Assembly: GCF_005217525.1 (NCBI RefSeq)
Contig: NZ_PNXQ01000014.1
Location: 273,353-337,352 of the forward strand
Origin: Paenibacillus terrae
GTDB taxonomy: Bacteria; Bacillota; Bacilli; Paenibacillales; Paenibacillaceae
DNA: 64,000 bases
Reading direction: 5' to 3'
Each line of letters begins with the position of its first letter. The first letter of the stretch is position 1. Below are positions 40,309-49,018 of this stretch, piece after piece. The translations under genes were made by a program, and so were the position numbers. The notes below the pieces were generated by a model. That model made no database searches. It had not been told where the DNA came from and saw only the letters and a list, made by a program, of their open reading frames with translations.

Positions 40309-40330
40309 GAGGTTCCTCCTACCAGTCTAG

Positions 40331-40351
40331 TATACTGAGTATTTCGCATAA
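40331..40351 (-). promoter_or_regulatory. murQ promoter-like sequence shared with GlcP-like gene
   Basis: On the minus strand TTATGC-G-AAATACTCAGTATA, with a TATACT-type -10 at its end and the palindrome ATACT-C-AGTAT inside. Twenty of 21 bases recur upstream of the sugar symporter (57369-57389). Confidence 0.5.
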
Positions 40352-40417
40352 TTTCCCAAGCAATATTACAGCGGTATTTCAATTGAATATGCAAAATCCT
40401 GTTTCTCTGTATTGAAT

Positions 40418-41386
40418 CTACAACAAGGTGGATGGGGGTTCATCCTGCCGCCCGTCCACCAGTTCGCGGGCCAGCCGCGCTGCTCCGACCGAAGGCGGCG
40501 CTCCCTGGCTCCCGTCAACAAAAACCAGTCCACCGAATGACTCCTGCAGTCTACCGCACAGCATTTCGCGGAAGAGCGGGGCGTATCTGAACATGGAGCC
40601 GCTGAGCACGGCCAGCCCCTGCCGGAGTACGGGCGATCTGCGCAGCAGCGCTGCCACCGTATCCGCGAGCGCTTCGGCTTCGCTTGCAAGAATGCCAGTG
40701 GCGGCAACATCTCCTCGCGCGGCGGCCTGAATGCAGATTTTGGCGAATGCGGCGATCTGCGCTTTGTTGTGGGCCGGGTTATAGATGTAACCCTTCAAGT
40801 CGGTAATCCGCTGAAATCCATACTCCTGCATAATCATATCGGTCATTAGGGTCGGGGGATGAACGGCGTCGAAGCTGCGCATGACCGCTTTCAGCGTGCG
40901 CAGGCCGACCTGGTAACCGCTGCCTTCATCGCCCAGATAATGTCCCCAGCCGCCGGAGCGTAGGCGGGAACCGTCAGGGAGATAACCGTAGCATATGGAG
41001 CCTGTGCCTGAGATGATAAGCACTCCGGAACGGCTGCCGAGCGCGGCCATCAGGGCAATCTCTCCTTCGGAGCGCACAAACACTGGAAGGACAAGCCCAC
41101 GTTCTGATAGATGCTGCTGAACAGAGCTTTTAAGCAGATCACATTCTTCCTTGGTATCAAAACCTGACATACCAAGACAGATGGAAGCGCAATCTTCAAT
41201 TTTAGTCTGTAATTGTTCCGATACTATGTCAATAACTGACATGACTTCTGTAAGCGCTACCTCGAATCCGACGCTATGCGGATTCGAAGGCCCTCCGGTA
41301 CAGCGGGTCAGCAAGACTCCTTGTTCGTCCAAAGCGGCTGCATCGGTCTTTGTGCCGCCTCCATCAAGGCCTACATACACTTTCAT
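40418..41386 (-). CDS. BadF/BcrA-type amino-sugar kinase (MurK/NagK-like)
   Basis: A 322-residue ASKHA-fold kinase. PHOSPHATE 1 is YVGLDGGGTKTDAAALDE at the N terminus, the sugar-site region GGPSNPHSVG follows, PHOSPHATE 2 and glycine-rich SGTGSICYGY is near residue 130, and GWGHYLGDEGSGY near 145 is typical of GlcNAc/MurNAc kinases of the BadF/BadG group. By analogy with Clostridium MurK it should phosphorylate MurNAc and/or GlcNAc at O6, making the MurQ substrate. First gene of the minus-strand arm, divergent from murR. Confidence 0.88.
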   Translation of the reverse strand: MKVYVGLDGGGTKTDAAALDEQGVLLTRCTGGPSNPHSVGFEVALTEVMSVIDIVSEQLQTKIEDCASICLGMSGFDTKEECDLLKSSVQQHLSERGLVLPVFVRSEGEIALMAALGSRSGVLIISGTGSICYGYLPDGSRLRSGGWGHYLGDEGSGYQVGLRTLKAVMRSFDAVHPPTLMTDMIMQEYGFQRITDLKGYIYNPAHNKAQIAAFAKICIQAAARGDVAATGILASEAEALADTVAALLRRSPVLRQGLAVLSGSMFRYAPLFREMLCGRLQESFGGLVFVDGSQGAPPSVGAARLARELVDGRQDEPPSTLL

Positions 41387-41414
41387 CGATCAATCACCAC
41401 TTTGATTTTTTTCT

Positions 41415-41499
41415 AATTATAGGGGAAACTTCGTTTAAAGTAAAATAAAATTTCACATGAAAAATATGAGTTGAAATTTTATTTCACTACTCATATAAT
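41415..41499. promoter_or_regulatory. Divergent murK/murR promoters with twin operators
   Basis: For murR: TTGAAA (41471-41476), 17 bp, TATAAT (41494-41499). For murK on the minus strand: TATAAT (41415-41420) with TTTACT 17 bp upstream. TGAAAT-TTT-ATTTCA (41472-41486) is a perfect palindrome over the murR -35. Its reverse-strand near copy (41441-41455, 14 of 15 bases) lies at the murK -35. Centres are 31 bp apart, three helical turns, suiting cooperative binding by a MurR dimer pair. Confidence 0.75.
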
Positions 41500-41626
41500 G
41501 AATTCAATCCAATGTTTTGGAAGGATAATAAACCGTTCATGTTATTTAATCTAACATTTAAATTTGAAGGTATTTTTCGAGCATCATTTGCAAAATACCA
41601 CTTTATCAGGGAGGTGCTTACTTTCA

Positions 41627-42469
41627 ATGAATGGCAGCTTAATTCGTCTGCGGGAATTGCATGAATCGCTCAGTCCATCTGAGCACAAGATTGCCGCGTA
41701 TATTTTACAGAATCCGGATGAGATGATCCATCTGTCCATTGCTGAGCTGGCTGCAAAAAGCGGCTCAAGCCAGGCAGCCATTGTCCGGCTGTGCAAGACG
41801 ATCGGATTCAAGGGGTATCAGGAGCTTAAAATCAAAGTTGCTGGCGATTTACAGGGAAGAGATCCAGGAATCGTTGGCTATCAGGAAATTCGTCCGAACG
41901 ATACCATTGCCGCGATTATGCAGAATGTATCGAACAATAACATCCAATCGATCCGCGATACGCTGAAAATTCTGGATGAAGAGATGGTGGAGCGGGCGGT
42001 GGAGGCGATTGACCGGGCGAAGCGGATTTACTTTTTTGGAGTGGGTGCTTCAAACCTCATCGCGATGGATGCCCAGCAGAAGTTTTTGCGGATCAACAAA
42101 ACGAGCTTTTCGTTCGCCGACCCGCATGTGCAGCTTACCAGTGCCATAACGGCAACCATCGAAGATACGGCTGTCTGCATTTCGTATTCCGGCGAGACGA
42201 AAGAAGTAATCCGCGCCGCGTCCATCGTCAAGGAGAACGGCGGCACTGTGATCAGCATCGCCAAATACGGCAATTCCACATTAAGCCGGAACGCAGACAT
42301 ATCGCTGTGTACCTCCGCCACCGAAAATGAAATCCGCAGCGGAGCGATGGCGTCGAGAATTACCCAACTCAATCTGGTTGACATTCTGTATCTCGCTGTA
42401 GCCAGCCGGAATTACGAGCAGTCCGTCACTTATCTGGAGAGAAGCAGGCAGCAAATCAAACGGCTATAG
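41627..42469 (+). CDS. murR: MurR/RpiR family transcriptional regulator
   Basis: A 280-residue regulator: N-terminal RpiR HTH (about 1-77, LSPSEHKIAAYILQNPDEMIHLSIAELAAKSGSSQAAIVRLCKTIGFKGYQELK) and a C-terminal SIS sugar-phosphate sensor (about 110-250, RIYFFGVGASNLIAMDAQQKF; ISYSGETKEV). The start ATG 41627 follows CAGGGAGGTGC. MurNAc-6-P is the probable inducer, as for E. coli and Bacillus MurR. It heads the plus-strand operon and is divergent from murK; twin operators lie between them. Confidence 0.9.
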   Translation: MNGSLIRLRELHESLSPSEHKIAAYILQNPDEMIHLSIAELAAKSGSSQAAIVRLCKTIGFKGYQELKIKVAGDLQGRDPGIVGYQEIRPNDTIAAIMQNVSNNNIQSIRDTLKILDEEMVERAVEAIDRAKRIYFFGVGASNLIAMDAQQKFLRINKTSFSFADPHVQLTSAITATIEDTAVCISYSGETKEVIRAASIVKENGGTVISIAKYGNSTLSRNADISLCTSATENEIRSGAMASRITQLNLVDILYLAVASRNYEQSVTYLERSRQQIKRL

Positions 42470-42534
42470 CGCCTCGGGCAGAGTGCAGCATTGCCGCCAA
42501 TTAACAAGAACATATGCAAAAGGGAGAGGAAACG

Positions 42535-43887
42535 ATGAAAAAAAGTCTGTTGCTCTGTATGGTTGTTGTGCTGATGCTGATGAGCGCCTGCGGCAAATCG
42601 GGCGGAAACAAAGAAGCCGAAAGCCCGGATGACAAGGATACCGTTGTAGTCTGGACCTATCCGGTACACGGCACATATGAAGATGATCTGAAAGAAATGG
42701 TGGCCAATTTTCAAAAAGAGCATCCGAACATTACAGTGAAGACGGAAGTGCTGTCCTGGGCCGAGGGGCCGAAGAAATTTGACGTTGCCCTGAACGCCGG
42801 CAGCCCGCCGGACCTGTATTTTCACAGCGTGGACGGCACGTATGTTAATACCGGTCTTGCCCTTAAACTTGATCCCTACATGACCGACGACATCAAAACT
42901 GATTACCTGCCGGGAACGCTGGAGCTTGCGCAGATTGGCGGCAAACAGTACGGGCTTCCGTTGTACCAGTTCCAGTGGGCTTGGGGAGGCAACAAGCGCA
43001 TTCTGGAGGAAGCGGGTATTGATTGGGCCAAAATCCAGCAAGAAGGCTGGACCTGGTCACAGTTCAACGAGGCGGCGGCCAAGCTGACCAAAACCTTGAA
43101 CGACGGCTCAAAGCAATATCCGCTGGTTACGGACGGTACCTCGCTTGATTTTATCGAAATGCTCTCCCGCAACAACAATATGCCTGATGTTCTTGATGAG
43201 TCCGGGGCGTTCCAATGGGGTGACGAGCGAATCGTCGAGACGCTGAATTTCATCAAAGGGCTGCTGGATAAAGGATATATGCCGAAGGAAACGGCGGCGA
43301 TCGCCCCGGCCAAACGCTCCGATATGTTCTATGCCGGACAGGCGGCGATTATTTCCAAAGCGATTCCGTATTATGACGTCATGATCCAGAACCGCAACAA
43401 GGATATTGATTCCGGCAAGGTAAAAGGTGAAAAAATCGATTTTGTGCTACTGCCGGTTCCGCATAACGACAATGCTCCGGCCAAGACAACGATGGGGGCG
43501 GAAGGCTACATCGCCTTCAAACAGAAAAACGACAAGGGCGAGCAGCATGCCAAAAATACATTCCAAGTGCTTGAATACTTGAGCAATGCCAAAGCCGGAA
43601 ATTCCTCCAATGAGCTGGTGCTGCCATTTGTGCGTAAATCCCAGGCGGACCTGTTCGCTGGCAAGGCGCTCGGCTCGGAAGAGACGATCAAGGCATCGGC
43701 GGCCATGGCCAAACATATCGTAAATCCGGTCACGCTGAAGCTTGATGCGGCAACTGCCGCCAAAATGAAGCAGTTCAAGGAGCAGGTGGTGACACCAAAC
43801 CTTCAGGCGCTCTATTCCTCAGAGAAAACGCCGGAGGCAATCGCTGAGGAGTTCAAGAGCAAAGGAACGCAAATGCTCGGCAAATAG
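42535..43887 (+). CDS. ABC sugar importer, substrate-binding lipoprotein
   Basis: A 450-residue extracellular solute-binding protein of the CUT1 type. The lipobox LMSAC gives lipidated Cys19. ATG 42535 follows AAGGGAGAGG; an earlier in-frame ATG is weaker. The mature domain has the usual LKEMVANFQKEHPNITVKTEV start, DLYFHSVDGTY and the late GAEGYIAF hinge region. Because every neighbouring enzyme handles peptidoglycan amino sugars, the ligand is inferred to be MurNAc, GlcNAc-MurNAc or a related murein saccharide. Next gene begins 18 bp later. Confidence 0.88.
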   Translation: MKKSLLLCMVVVLMLMSACGKSGGNKEAESPDDKDTVVVWTYPVHGTYEDDLKEMVANFQKEHPNITVKTEVLSWAEGPKKFDVALNAGSPPDLYFHSVDGTYVNTGLALKLDPYMTDDIKTDYLPGTLELAQIGGKQYGLPLYQFQWAWGGNKRILEEAGIDWAKIQQEGWTWSQFNEAAAKLTKTLNDGSKQYPLVTDGTSLDFIEMLSRNNNMPDVLDESGAFQWGDERIVETLNFIKGLLDKGYMPKETAAIAPAKRSDMFYAGQAAIISKAIPYYDVMIQNRNKDIDSGKVKGEKIDFVLLPVPHNDNAPAKTTMGAEGYIAFKQKNDKGEQHAKNTFQVLEYLSNAKAGNSSNELVLPFVRKSQADLFAGKALGSEETIKASAAMAKHIVNPVTLKLDAATAAKMKQFKEQVVTPNLQALYSSEKTPEAIAEEFKSKGTQMLGK

Positions 43888-43905
43888 ACAGGAGGAGAGG
43901 AAAAG

Positions 43906-44817
43906 ATGACGACAATCGCGCCAAAGCGGGTGCGCAGTTCCGCCGGGCGGTTATGGCGTGAATACGGATGGGCATACTTGTTCATTTTGGCGCCCGTCCT
44001 GCTGTTTCTCGTGTTTACACTGTATCCGGTCGTCTCCGCCCTGATCATGAGCTTTCAGCAGTACAACATTATGGATTCAACCTGGGTCGGACTGGACAAT
44101 TACGAGCGGCTGGTGCAGGATGCGACCTTCTGGAAATCAATGCGTAATACGGTCATCTTTACGGTGTGCACGGTGCCGATGAACATCATCATTACCTTTG
44201 TGCTTGCATATCTGATCTACCAGATGAAGACGAAATGGCAGACTTTTTTCAAAGCAACGCTGTATCTGCCTGCGGTAGCTTCCGGGGTGACGATCTCCAT
44301 CGTTTGGCTGGCCATTTTTGACCCGACCGATGTGGGCCTGCTCAACCGGTTCCTCGGCTGGTTCGGCTTCGATCCTGTCATTTGGCTGGGCCAGTCCAAA
44401 ACCGCGCTGTTCTCCCTGATTCTGATGAACTGGCTGGGCTCGCACGGCGCAGGAATCATCTTGTATCTGGCCTCCATGGGCGGGGTGCCCAAATCGCTGT
44501 ATGAGGCTGCCGACATTGACCATGCCAGCGGCTGGACCAAGTTCACACGCATTACCTGGCCACTGCTGAAGCCGACGACGCTGTATTTGCTCGTTACGGG
44601 AGTAATTACTTCCTTCCAGGTATTTATTTCGGTGTATATGATGACCCAAGGCGGCCCCAACTTTGCGACCACGACAATTGCCTATTTAATCTACCAGACG
44701 GCGTTCGAATTTTATGAATTCGGCCTGGCTTCGGCCCAATCGTTCGTGCTGGCATTTCTGATTATCCTGGTCTCTGTCATCCAGTTTAAATACTTTTCGA
44801 GCGATGTCGAGTATTAG
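43906..44817 (+). CDS. ABC sugar importer permease 1 (MalF/UgpA type)
   Basis: A 303-residue permease with six TM helices. The cytoplasmic coupling motif reads EAADIDHASGWTKFTRITWPLLKP (EAA...G...I..P..). It pairs with the second permease and the ATPase encoded next. Starts at ATG behind AGGAGAGG. Substrate as inferred for the binding protein. Confidence 0.92.
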   Translation: MTTIAPKRVRSSAGRLWREYGWAYLFILAPVLLFLVFTLYPVVSALIMSFQQYNIMDSTWVGLDNYERLVQDATFWKSMRNTVIFTVCTVPMNIIITFVLAYLIYQMKTKWQTFFKATLYLPAVASGVTISIVWLAIFDPTDVGLLNRFLGWFGFDPVIWLGQSKTALFSLILMNWLGSHGAGIILYLASMGGVPKSLYEAADIDHASGWTKFTRITWPLLKPTTLYLLVTGVITSFQVFISVYMMTQGGPNFATTTIAYLIYQTAFEFYEFGLASAQSFVLAFLIILVSVIQFKYFSSDVEY

Positions 44818-44837
44818 GGCGAAGGGGTGAGCATTAC

Positions 44838-45671
44838 ATGAAAACCAGATCAAAAACCGTGTTTCTGGCCGTGGCGACCCTCATCCTTGTGGTGTGGGCG
44901 ATCGTAACGATCATTCCGCTGTACTGGATGCTGATCGGCTCCGTGCAGGACTCGATGGCGACGGCCAGCTTCCGGCCCCGGATGATTCCCGAGGCGCTGT
45001 CGTTTGCGCCGTATGAGCGTTTTTTTGCCAAAACAGCAGCCTGGCGCTGGCTGTTCAACTCCCTGCTGATTTCCACCGTGTTGACCGTAACCAACGTGTT
45101 TTTCGCTTCCCTGGCCGGGTATGCCTTCTCCAAGCTGAAGTTCCCCGGCAGCAATGCGGTATTCTGGGTGCTGCTCAGCACGATGATGATTCCGGCGCAA
45201 GTGACGCTGATTCCGCTATATATTCTGATCGTCAATGTGTTTAATCTTGGTGACAGTTATACCGCGATTATTCTGCCTACCGCAGTAACGGTCGGCAATA
45301 TTTTTCTGATGAAGCAATACATGTCTTCGCTTCCGACCTCGCTGATTCATGCGGCCCGAATTGACGCCTGTAGCGAGTTCGGTATCTTCTGGAAGGTGAT
45401 TCTGCCCATGGCCAAGCCGGGGCTGGCCGTGCTGGCGATCTTCACCTTTGTGGCCTCCTGGAACGAGTTTTTCTGGCCGTTTCTGATAACGAATTCGACG
45501 GAGATGCGGACGATCCAGGTGGGCCTGGCTTCCTTCGTCTTTGCCGAATCGACAGACTTTGGAGCGATTATGGCCGGGGCGACGGTTGGCGCGCTGCCGA
45601 TGCTTATCTTGTTTTTCTCGCTGCAGCGGTATTTCCTGCAGGGAATTACTATCGGAGCGGTAAAAGGCTGA
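44838..45671 (+). CDS. ABC sugar importer permease 2 (MalG/UgpE type)
   Basis: A 277-residue permease with six TM helices, N-terminal VAIVTIIPLYWMLIGSVQD and the coupling loop HAARIDACSEFGIFWKVILPMAKPGL. Standard partner of the upstream permease. ATG behind GGGGTGAGC. A gap of about 125 bp separates it from the ATPase gene. Confidence 0.92.
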   Translation: MKTRSKTVFLAVATLILVVWAIVTIIPLYWMLIGSVQDSMATASFRPRMIPEALSFAPYERFFAKTAAWRWLFNSLLISTVLTVTNVFFASLAGYAFSKLKFPGSNAVFWVLLSTMMIPAQVTLIPLYILIVNVFNLGDSYTAIILPTAVTVGNIFLMKQYMSSLPTSLIHAARIDACSEFGIFWKVILPMAKPGLAVLAIFTFVASWNEFFWPFLITNSTEMRTIQVGLASFVFAESTDFGAIMAGATVGALPMLILFFSLQRYFLQGITIGAVKG

Positions 45672-45797
45672 AGCGGCGGTCAGGCTTTGCTTGTATGGGA
45701 GAACGGCATGGTGATAAAACGGCATGGATGCCGCTCCCGCGATTTTGACAATGTCCATGTGTAAGTTTTTGTGGGGGAACTTAAAGGGGGAAAGGCT

Positions 45798-46904
45798 ATG
45801 GCACGTGTTGAATTCCGCAATGTGCGCAAACAATTTAACGATCAGAACAAGCAGGCTTTTACAGCGGTGGCGGGCTCTGATTTTGTTATTCAAGATAAAG
45901 AATTTGTTGTGTTTGTCGGTCCGTCGGGCTGCGGCAAAACGACCTCGCTGCGGATGATAGCGGGCCTTGAGCAGCAGACGAGCGGTGATATCATCATCGG
46001 CGACCGCATCGTCAACAATCTCCACCCCAAGGACCGCGACATCGCGATGGTGTTCCAGGATTATGCGCTGTACCCGCACATGACGATCCGCGAGAACCTG
46101 TCCTTTGGCCTGCGCAATCTGAAGAAACCGAAGGATTATATCGAGCAAAAGGTCCGGGAAGCGGCAACGATCCTTGGGTTGGAGGATATGCTAGAGCGCA
46201 AGCCGCGCGAGTTGTCCGGCGGGCAGCGTCAGCGGGTCGCCGTAGGCCGTGCGATTGTGCGCGATCCGCAGGTGTTCCTGTTCGATGAACCTCTCTCCAA
46301 CCTGGATGCCAAGCTGCGCATTCAGATGCGGGTCGAACTGGGCGAGCTTCATAAGCGGCTTGGCGCAACCATCGTATATGTCACTCATGATCAGGTGGAG
46401 GCAATGACCCTGGGCGAACGGATCGTCGTCATGAACAAAGGCGTCATTCAGCAGATTGCCTCACCGACAGAGTTGTATGCTAACCCAAAAAATATGTTCG
46501 TGGCCGGTTTTATCGGCTCCCCGGCTATGAACTTCATCAATGCCCGCGTGGAGCGGGGCCGCTTGTTCATATCCGGCGGAGAGTTCCAGCTGCCGCAGGA
46601 TGCCGCCACGGGACTTCAAGGATATGAAAGCGGCGAGGTCATTCTCGGCATCCGCCCGGAGCATATTTACGGCGAGGACTTTGCGCCGGGCGTTTCCGCT
46701 GAGCACCGGCTGAATGCACATATCAAGGTTGTGGAGCATCTTGGCTCCGAGAACCTGGTCTATTTTCACGTAGGCGAAAGATTGGTTACCGCCAAGGTGC
46801 ATCCGGAGACCAAGGCGTACAATGGGCTGGATAAGCCGTTTATTCTCGATCTGGCCAAAGCGCGTTACTTCGATCCGGTGACGGAGGACAGAATTCTCTG
46901 GTAG
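45798..46904 (+). CDS. ABC sugar importer ATPase (MsmK/UgpC type)
   Basis: A 368-residue ATPase. Walker A GPSGCGKTTS (about 40), Q-loop, signature LSGGQRQRVAVGRA, Walker B VFLFDEPLSNLDAKLR and switch His in VYVTHDQVEAM are all intact, followed by a C-terminal regulatory OB-type domain (GSPAMNFINARV; LGIRPEHIYG) of the MalK/MsmX group. Most Firmicute CUT1 importers share one remote ATPase, so a dedicated copy here makes the transporter self-contained. ATG behind AAAGGGGGAAAGG. Confidence 0.93.
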   Translation: MARVEFRNVRKQFNDQNKQAFTAVAGSDFVIQDKEFVVFVGPSGCGKTTSLRMIAGLEQQTSGDIIIGDRIVNNLHPKDRDIAMVFQDYALYPHMTIRENLSFGLRNLKKPKDYIEQKVREAATILGLEDMLERKPRELSGGQRQRVAVGRAIVRDPQVFLFDEPLSNLDAKLRIQMRVELGELHKRLGATIVYVTHDQVEAMTLGERIVVMNKGVIQQIASPTELYANPKNMFVAGFIGSPAMNFINARVERGRLFISGGEFQLPQDAATGLQGYESGEVILGIRPEHIYGEDFAPGVSAEHRLNAHIKVVEHLGSENLVYFHVGERLVTAKVHPETKAYNGLDKPFILDLAKARYFDPVTEDRILW

Positions 46905-46966
46905 TCGGACAACTCGGCAGCCGTTAAAAGCAAGCTGGACTGCTATGATAAAAGGGGGAGACAATC

Positions 46967-47668
46967 ATGCGCAAGCTGAATGACGTTTTGGTTCGCACAG
47001 GAACAGAGGCGTTCAGGGAGATTATACCGATTACACTGCTCAGCCTCGCTGGCTCGGCCGTGCTGGTGCCGGTCGTCCTGTTCGCGCCGCTTGCCTTTGC
47101 GTTTATCCTGTTTCCGCTCATTTATATGCCTTTGGTGTTCGGTGCGTTTTATGCCTATCACCGGAGAACGGAGGGGAAGAAGTTCGCAGTGCTGGAGATG
47201 TTCCGGGGGGCGTGGCGCGGCTTTGCACCTGCGGCGGTATTCGGGCTGCTCTGTTCGTTGCTGGTGCTCATTTTGTGGTCCACCTGGTGGTATTACGGGG
47301 GACGCGAAGGGATGCTGAGCCGGATGATTGCGATCATCCAGACGTATTTTGTCGCCATGGTATTTGTCTCCCAGTTCTATACGCTCCAGCTTGTCATCCA
47401 GCAGAAGCTGGGTATCTTCAAGGCGATGGGAGAGAGCGTAAAGCTGTTCTTGCGCCATCCGGCTTATACGATAGGTGCTTTTTTTCAAGCACTGTGCGTC
47501 AGTGTGATGTTGGCCGTCACGGTTGTCGGTTTTGCTGCTTTGTACAACGGCGTGCTTGCCGTTTACCTGCATAAAGCGGCTTATAATGTGCTGCACCCGG
47601 ATGAGGACAACGAAGCTGGGGAAGCGGCGGAGACTGGCGCCGGAATGGCGGGTGGGAGCCTGCGATGA
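46967..47668 (+). CDS. DUF624/YesL-like membrane protein
   Basis: A 233-residue membrane protein with five to six helices (LSLAGSAVLVPVVLFAPLAFAFILFPLIYMPLVFGAFYAY; AVFGLLCSLLVLILWSTWWYY) and a polar Gly/Glu tail. YesL-type proteins accompany CUT1 sugar importers in Paenibacillus and Bacillus, but their function is unknown. Its stop overlaps the namZ start by four bases (ATGA). Confidence 0.75.
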   Translation: MRKLNDVLVRTGTEAFREIIPITLLSLAGSAVLVPVVLFAPLAFAFILFPLIYMPLVFGAFYAYHRRTEGKKFAVLEMFRGAWRGFAPAAVFGLLCSLLVLILWSTWWYYGGREGMLSRMIAIIQTYFVAMVFVSQFYTLQLVIQQKLGIFKAMGESVKLFLRHPAYTIGAFFQALCVSVMLAVTVVGFAALYNGVLAVYLHKAAYNVLHPDEDNEAGEAAETGAGMAGGSLR

Positions 47669-48837
47669 GTGCCCGCGTGCGCAGCGGGGCGGACCGGCTG
47701 GCCGCGGGGCTGGCACACCCGCTGCTGGAGGGGCGGCGGATCGGGTTGGTGACCAATCCGACCGGGATTACGGCGGATTTCCGTTCCACCGCCGAGGTCT
47801 GCCGCGGACTGGCATCGTCTAGGCTGATAGCTCTTTTTGCCTGCGAGCATGGCATACACGGGCAGTATCAGGCAGGTGTGAAGTTCGAAGATGAACGGGA
47901 TGCTGTACTGGGGCTTCCGGTATACAGCCTGTATGGCAGACATAAAAAGCCTACCCCCGACATGCTGGTCGGCCTGGATACGCTGGTTTTTGATGTGCAG
48001 GACCTCGGGATGCGCTTCTATACGTATGTTTCCACCATGCTGTATATAATGGAAGCCTGCGCCGAGAATGGCAAAAGTCTGCTTATCCTCGACCGTCCCA
48101 ATCCGCTGGGCGGCATCGTCTGCGAAGGCGGACTGTTGCAGGAAGGTTATGAATCCATGGTTGGCGCATGGTCAATGCCGATCCGCACCGGAAGGACTCT
48201 TGGAGAACTGGCGCGAATGGTCAACGATCTGAAAGGGCTGGGCTGCGATCTCGACGTGATTCCACTTGAGGGCTGGAGCCGCAGCATGCAATATACAGAC
48301 ACGGGGCTGCCCTGGATGCTGCCCTCGCCGAATATGCCGACCCTAGAGACGGTCAGAGCTTATGGGGGAACCTGTTTTTTTGAAGGGACCAATCTATCCG
48401 AGGGACGTGGCACCACCCGCCCTTTCGAGTGGATCGGTGCGCCTTGGCTGGATGGCGCTCGTCTGTCCGAATCCATGAACAAGCACCGACTGCCGGGGGT
48501 GCATGTGCACCCTGTATATGCTACCCCGGCCTTTTCCAAGTATCAGGGGGAATTGTGCGGCGGCGTGCGGTTGTTCATTACCGATCCGCAGCGTTACGAA
48601 TCCGTAAATACAGGGCTGTTGCTGCTGCACGAGGTCAACGCCCTGTACCCGCAGGCATTCCGCTGGCTGGCCCCGCCGCAGGAAGGCTCCAGATATTTCA
48701 TCGACCTGCTGACTGGAGGCGAAGAGGTGCGCCGCTCCATCGCGTCGGCAGCGGGTCTGCGCGATATTCAAGTATCCTGGGGGCAGGACAGTGCAGCTTG
48801 GAAGGAGCTGGCTCGCCCGTATCTGCTCTATACCTGA
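47665..48837 (+). CDS. namZ: Exo-beta-N-acetylmuramidase NamZ (DUF1343)
   Basis: A 390-residue DUF1343 protein: RRIGLVTNPTGITADFRST, FACEHGIHGQYQAGVKFEDERD, LPVYSLYGRHKKPT, LVFDVQDLGMRFYTYVSTMLY, LDRPNPLGG and NLSEGRGTTRPFEWIGAPW are the family blocks. B. subtilis NamZ (YbbC) removes MurNAc from the non-reducing end of peptidoglycan fragments. Unlike that secreted enzyme, this one starts MSARVRSGADRLAAG with no signal peptide, so it probably works in the cytoplasm on imported saccharides. Coupled to the upstream membrane protein gene. Confidence 0.9.
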   Translation: MSARVRSGADRLAAGLAHPLLEGRRIGLVTNPTGITADFRSTAEVCRGLASSRLIALFACEHGIHGQYQAGVKFEDERDAVLGLPVYSLYGRHKKPTPDMLVGLDTLVFDVQDLGMRFYTYVSTMLYIMEACAENGKSLLILDRPNPLGGIVCEGGLLQEGYESMVGAWSMPIRTGRTLGELARMVNDLKGLGCDLDVIPLEGWSRSMQYTDTGLPWMLPSPNMPTLETVRAYGGTCFFEGTNLSEGRGTTRPFEWIGAPWLDGARLSESMNKHRLPGVHVHPVYATPAFSKYQGELCGGVRLFITDPQRYESVNTGLLLLHEVNALYPQAFRWLAPPQEGSRYFIDLLTGGEEVRRSIASAAGLRDIQVSWGQDSAAWKELARPYLLYT

Positions 48838-49018
48838 GCGAATGGCGAATACGGCGGCTGAAGCGGAAGGCGTGGTAACGCGGGGAAACATACATTGAAG
48901 CACATTGGGAAGATACAGAGCCGGATGGGCGAGACGACCGACGATATTGGGGCGAAAGACTGAACGATATTAAGACGCGAGGCTGGACGATATTATTGAA
49001 GCGAAGGGAGGAGCGGCT
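48838..49018. other. Spacer between namZ and nagZ
   Basis: About 180 bp, G+C-rich and non-coding on inspection. No terminator or convincing promoter seen, so nagZ-anmK may be read through from the operon. Confidence 0.4.

Noticed and set aside
42430-43041. 203-codon open frame on the minus strand
   Set aside because: Antisense to the ABC binding protein in a G+C-rich block where spurious long frames are common.
45216-46148. 310-codon open frame on the minus strand
   Set aside because: Antisense to permease and ATPase genes with intact motifs; composition (Arg/His/Gln-rich) is typical of a shadow frame.
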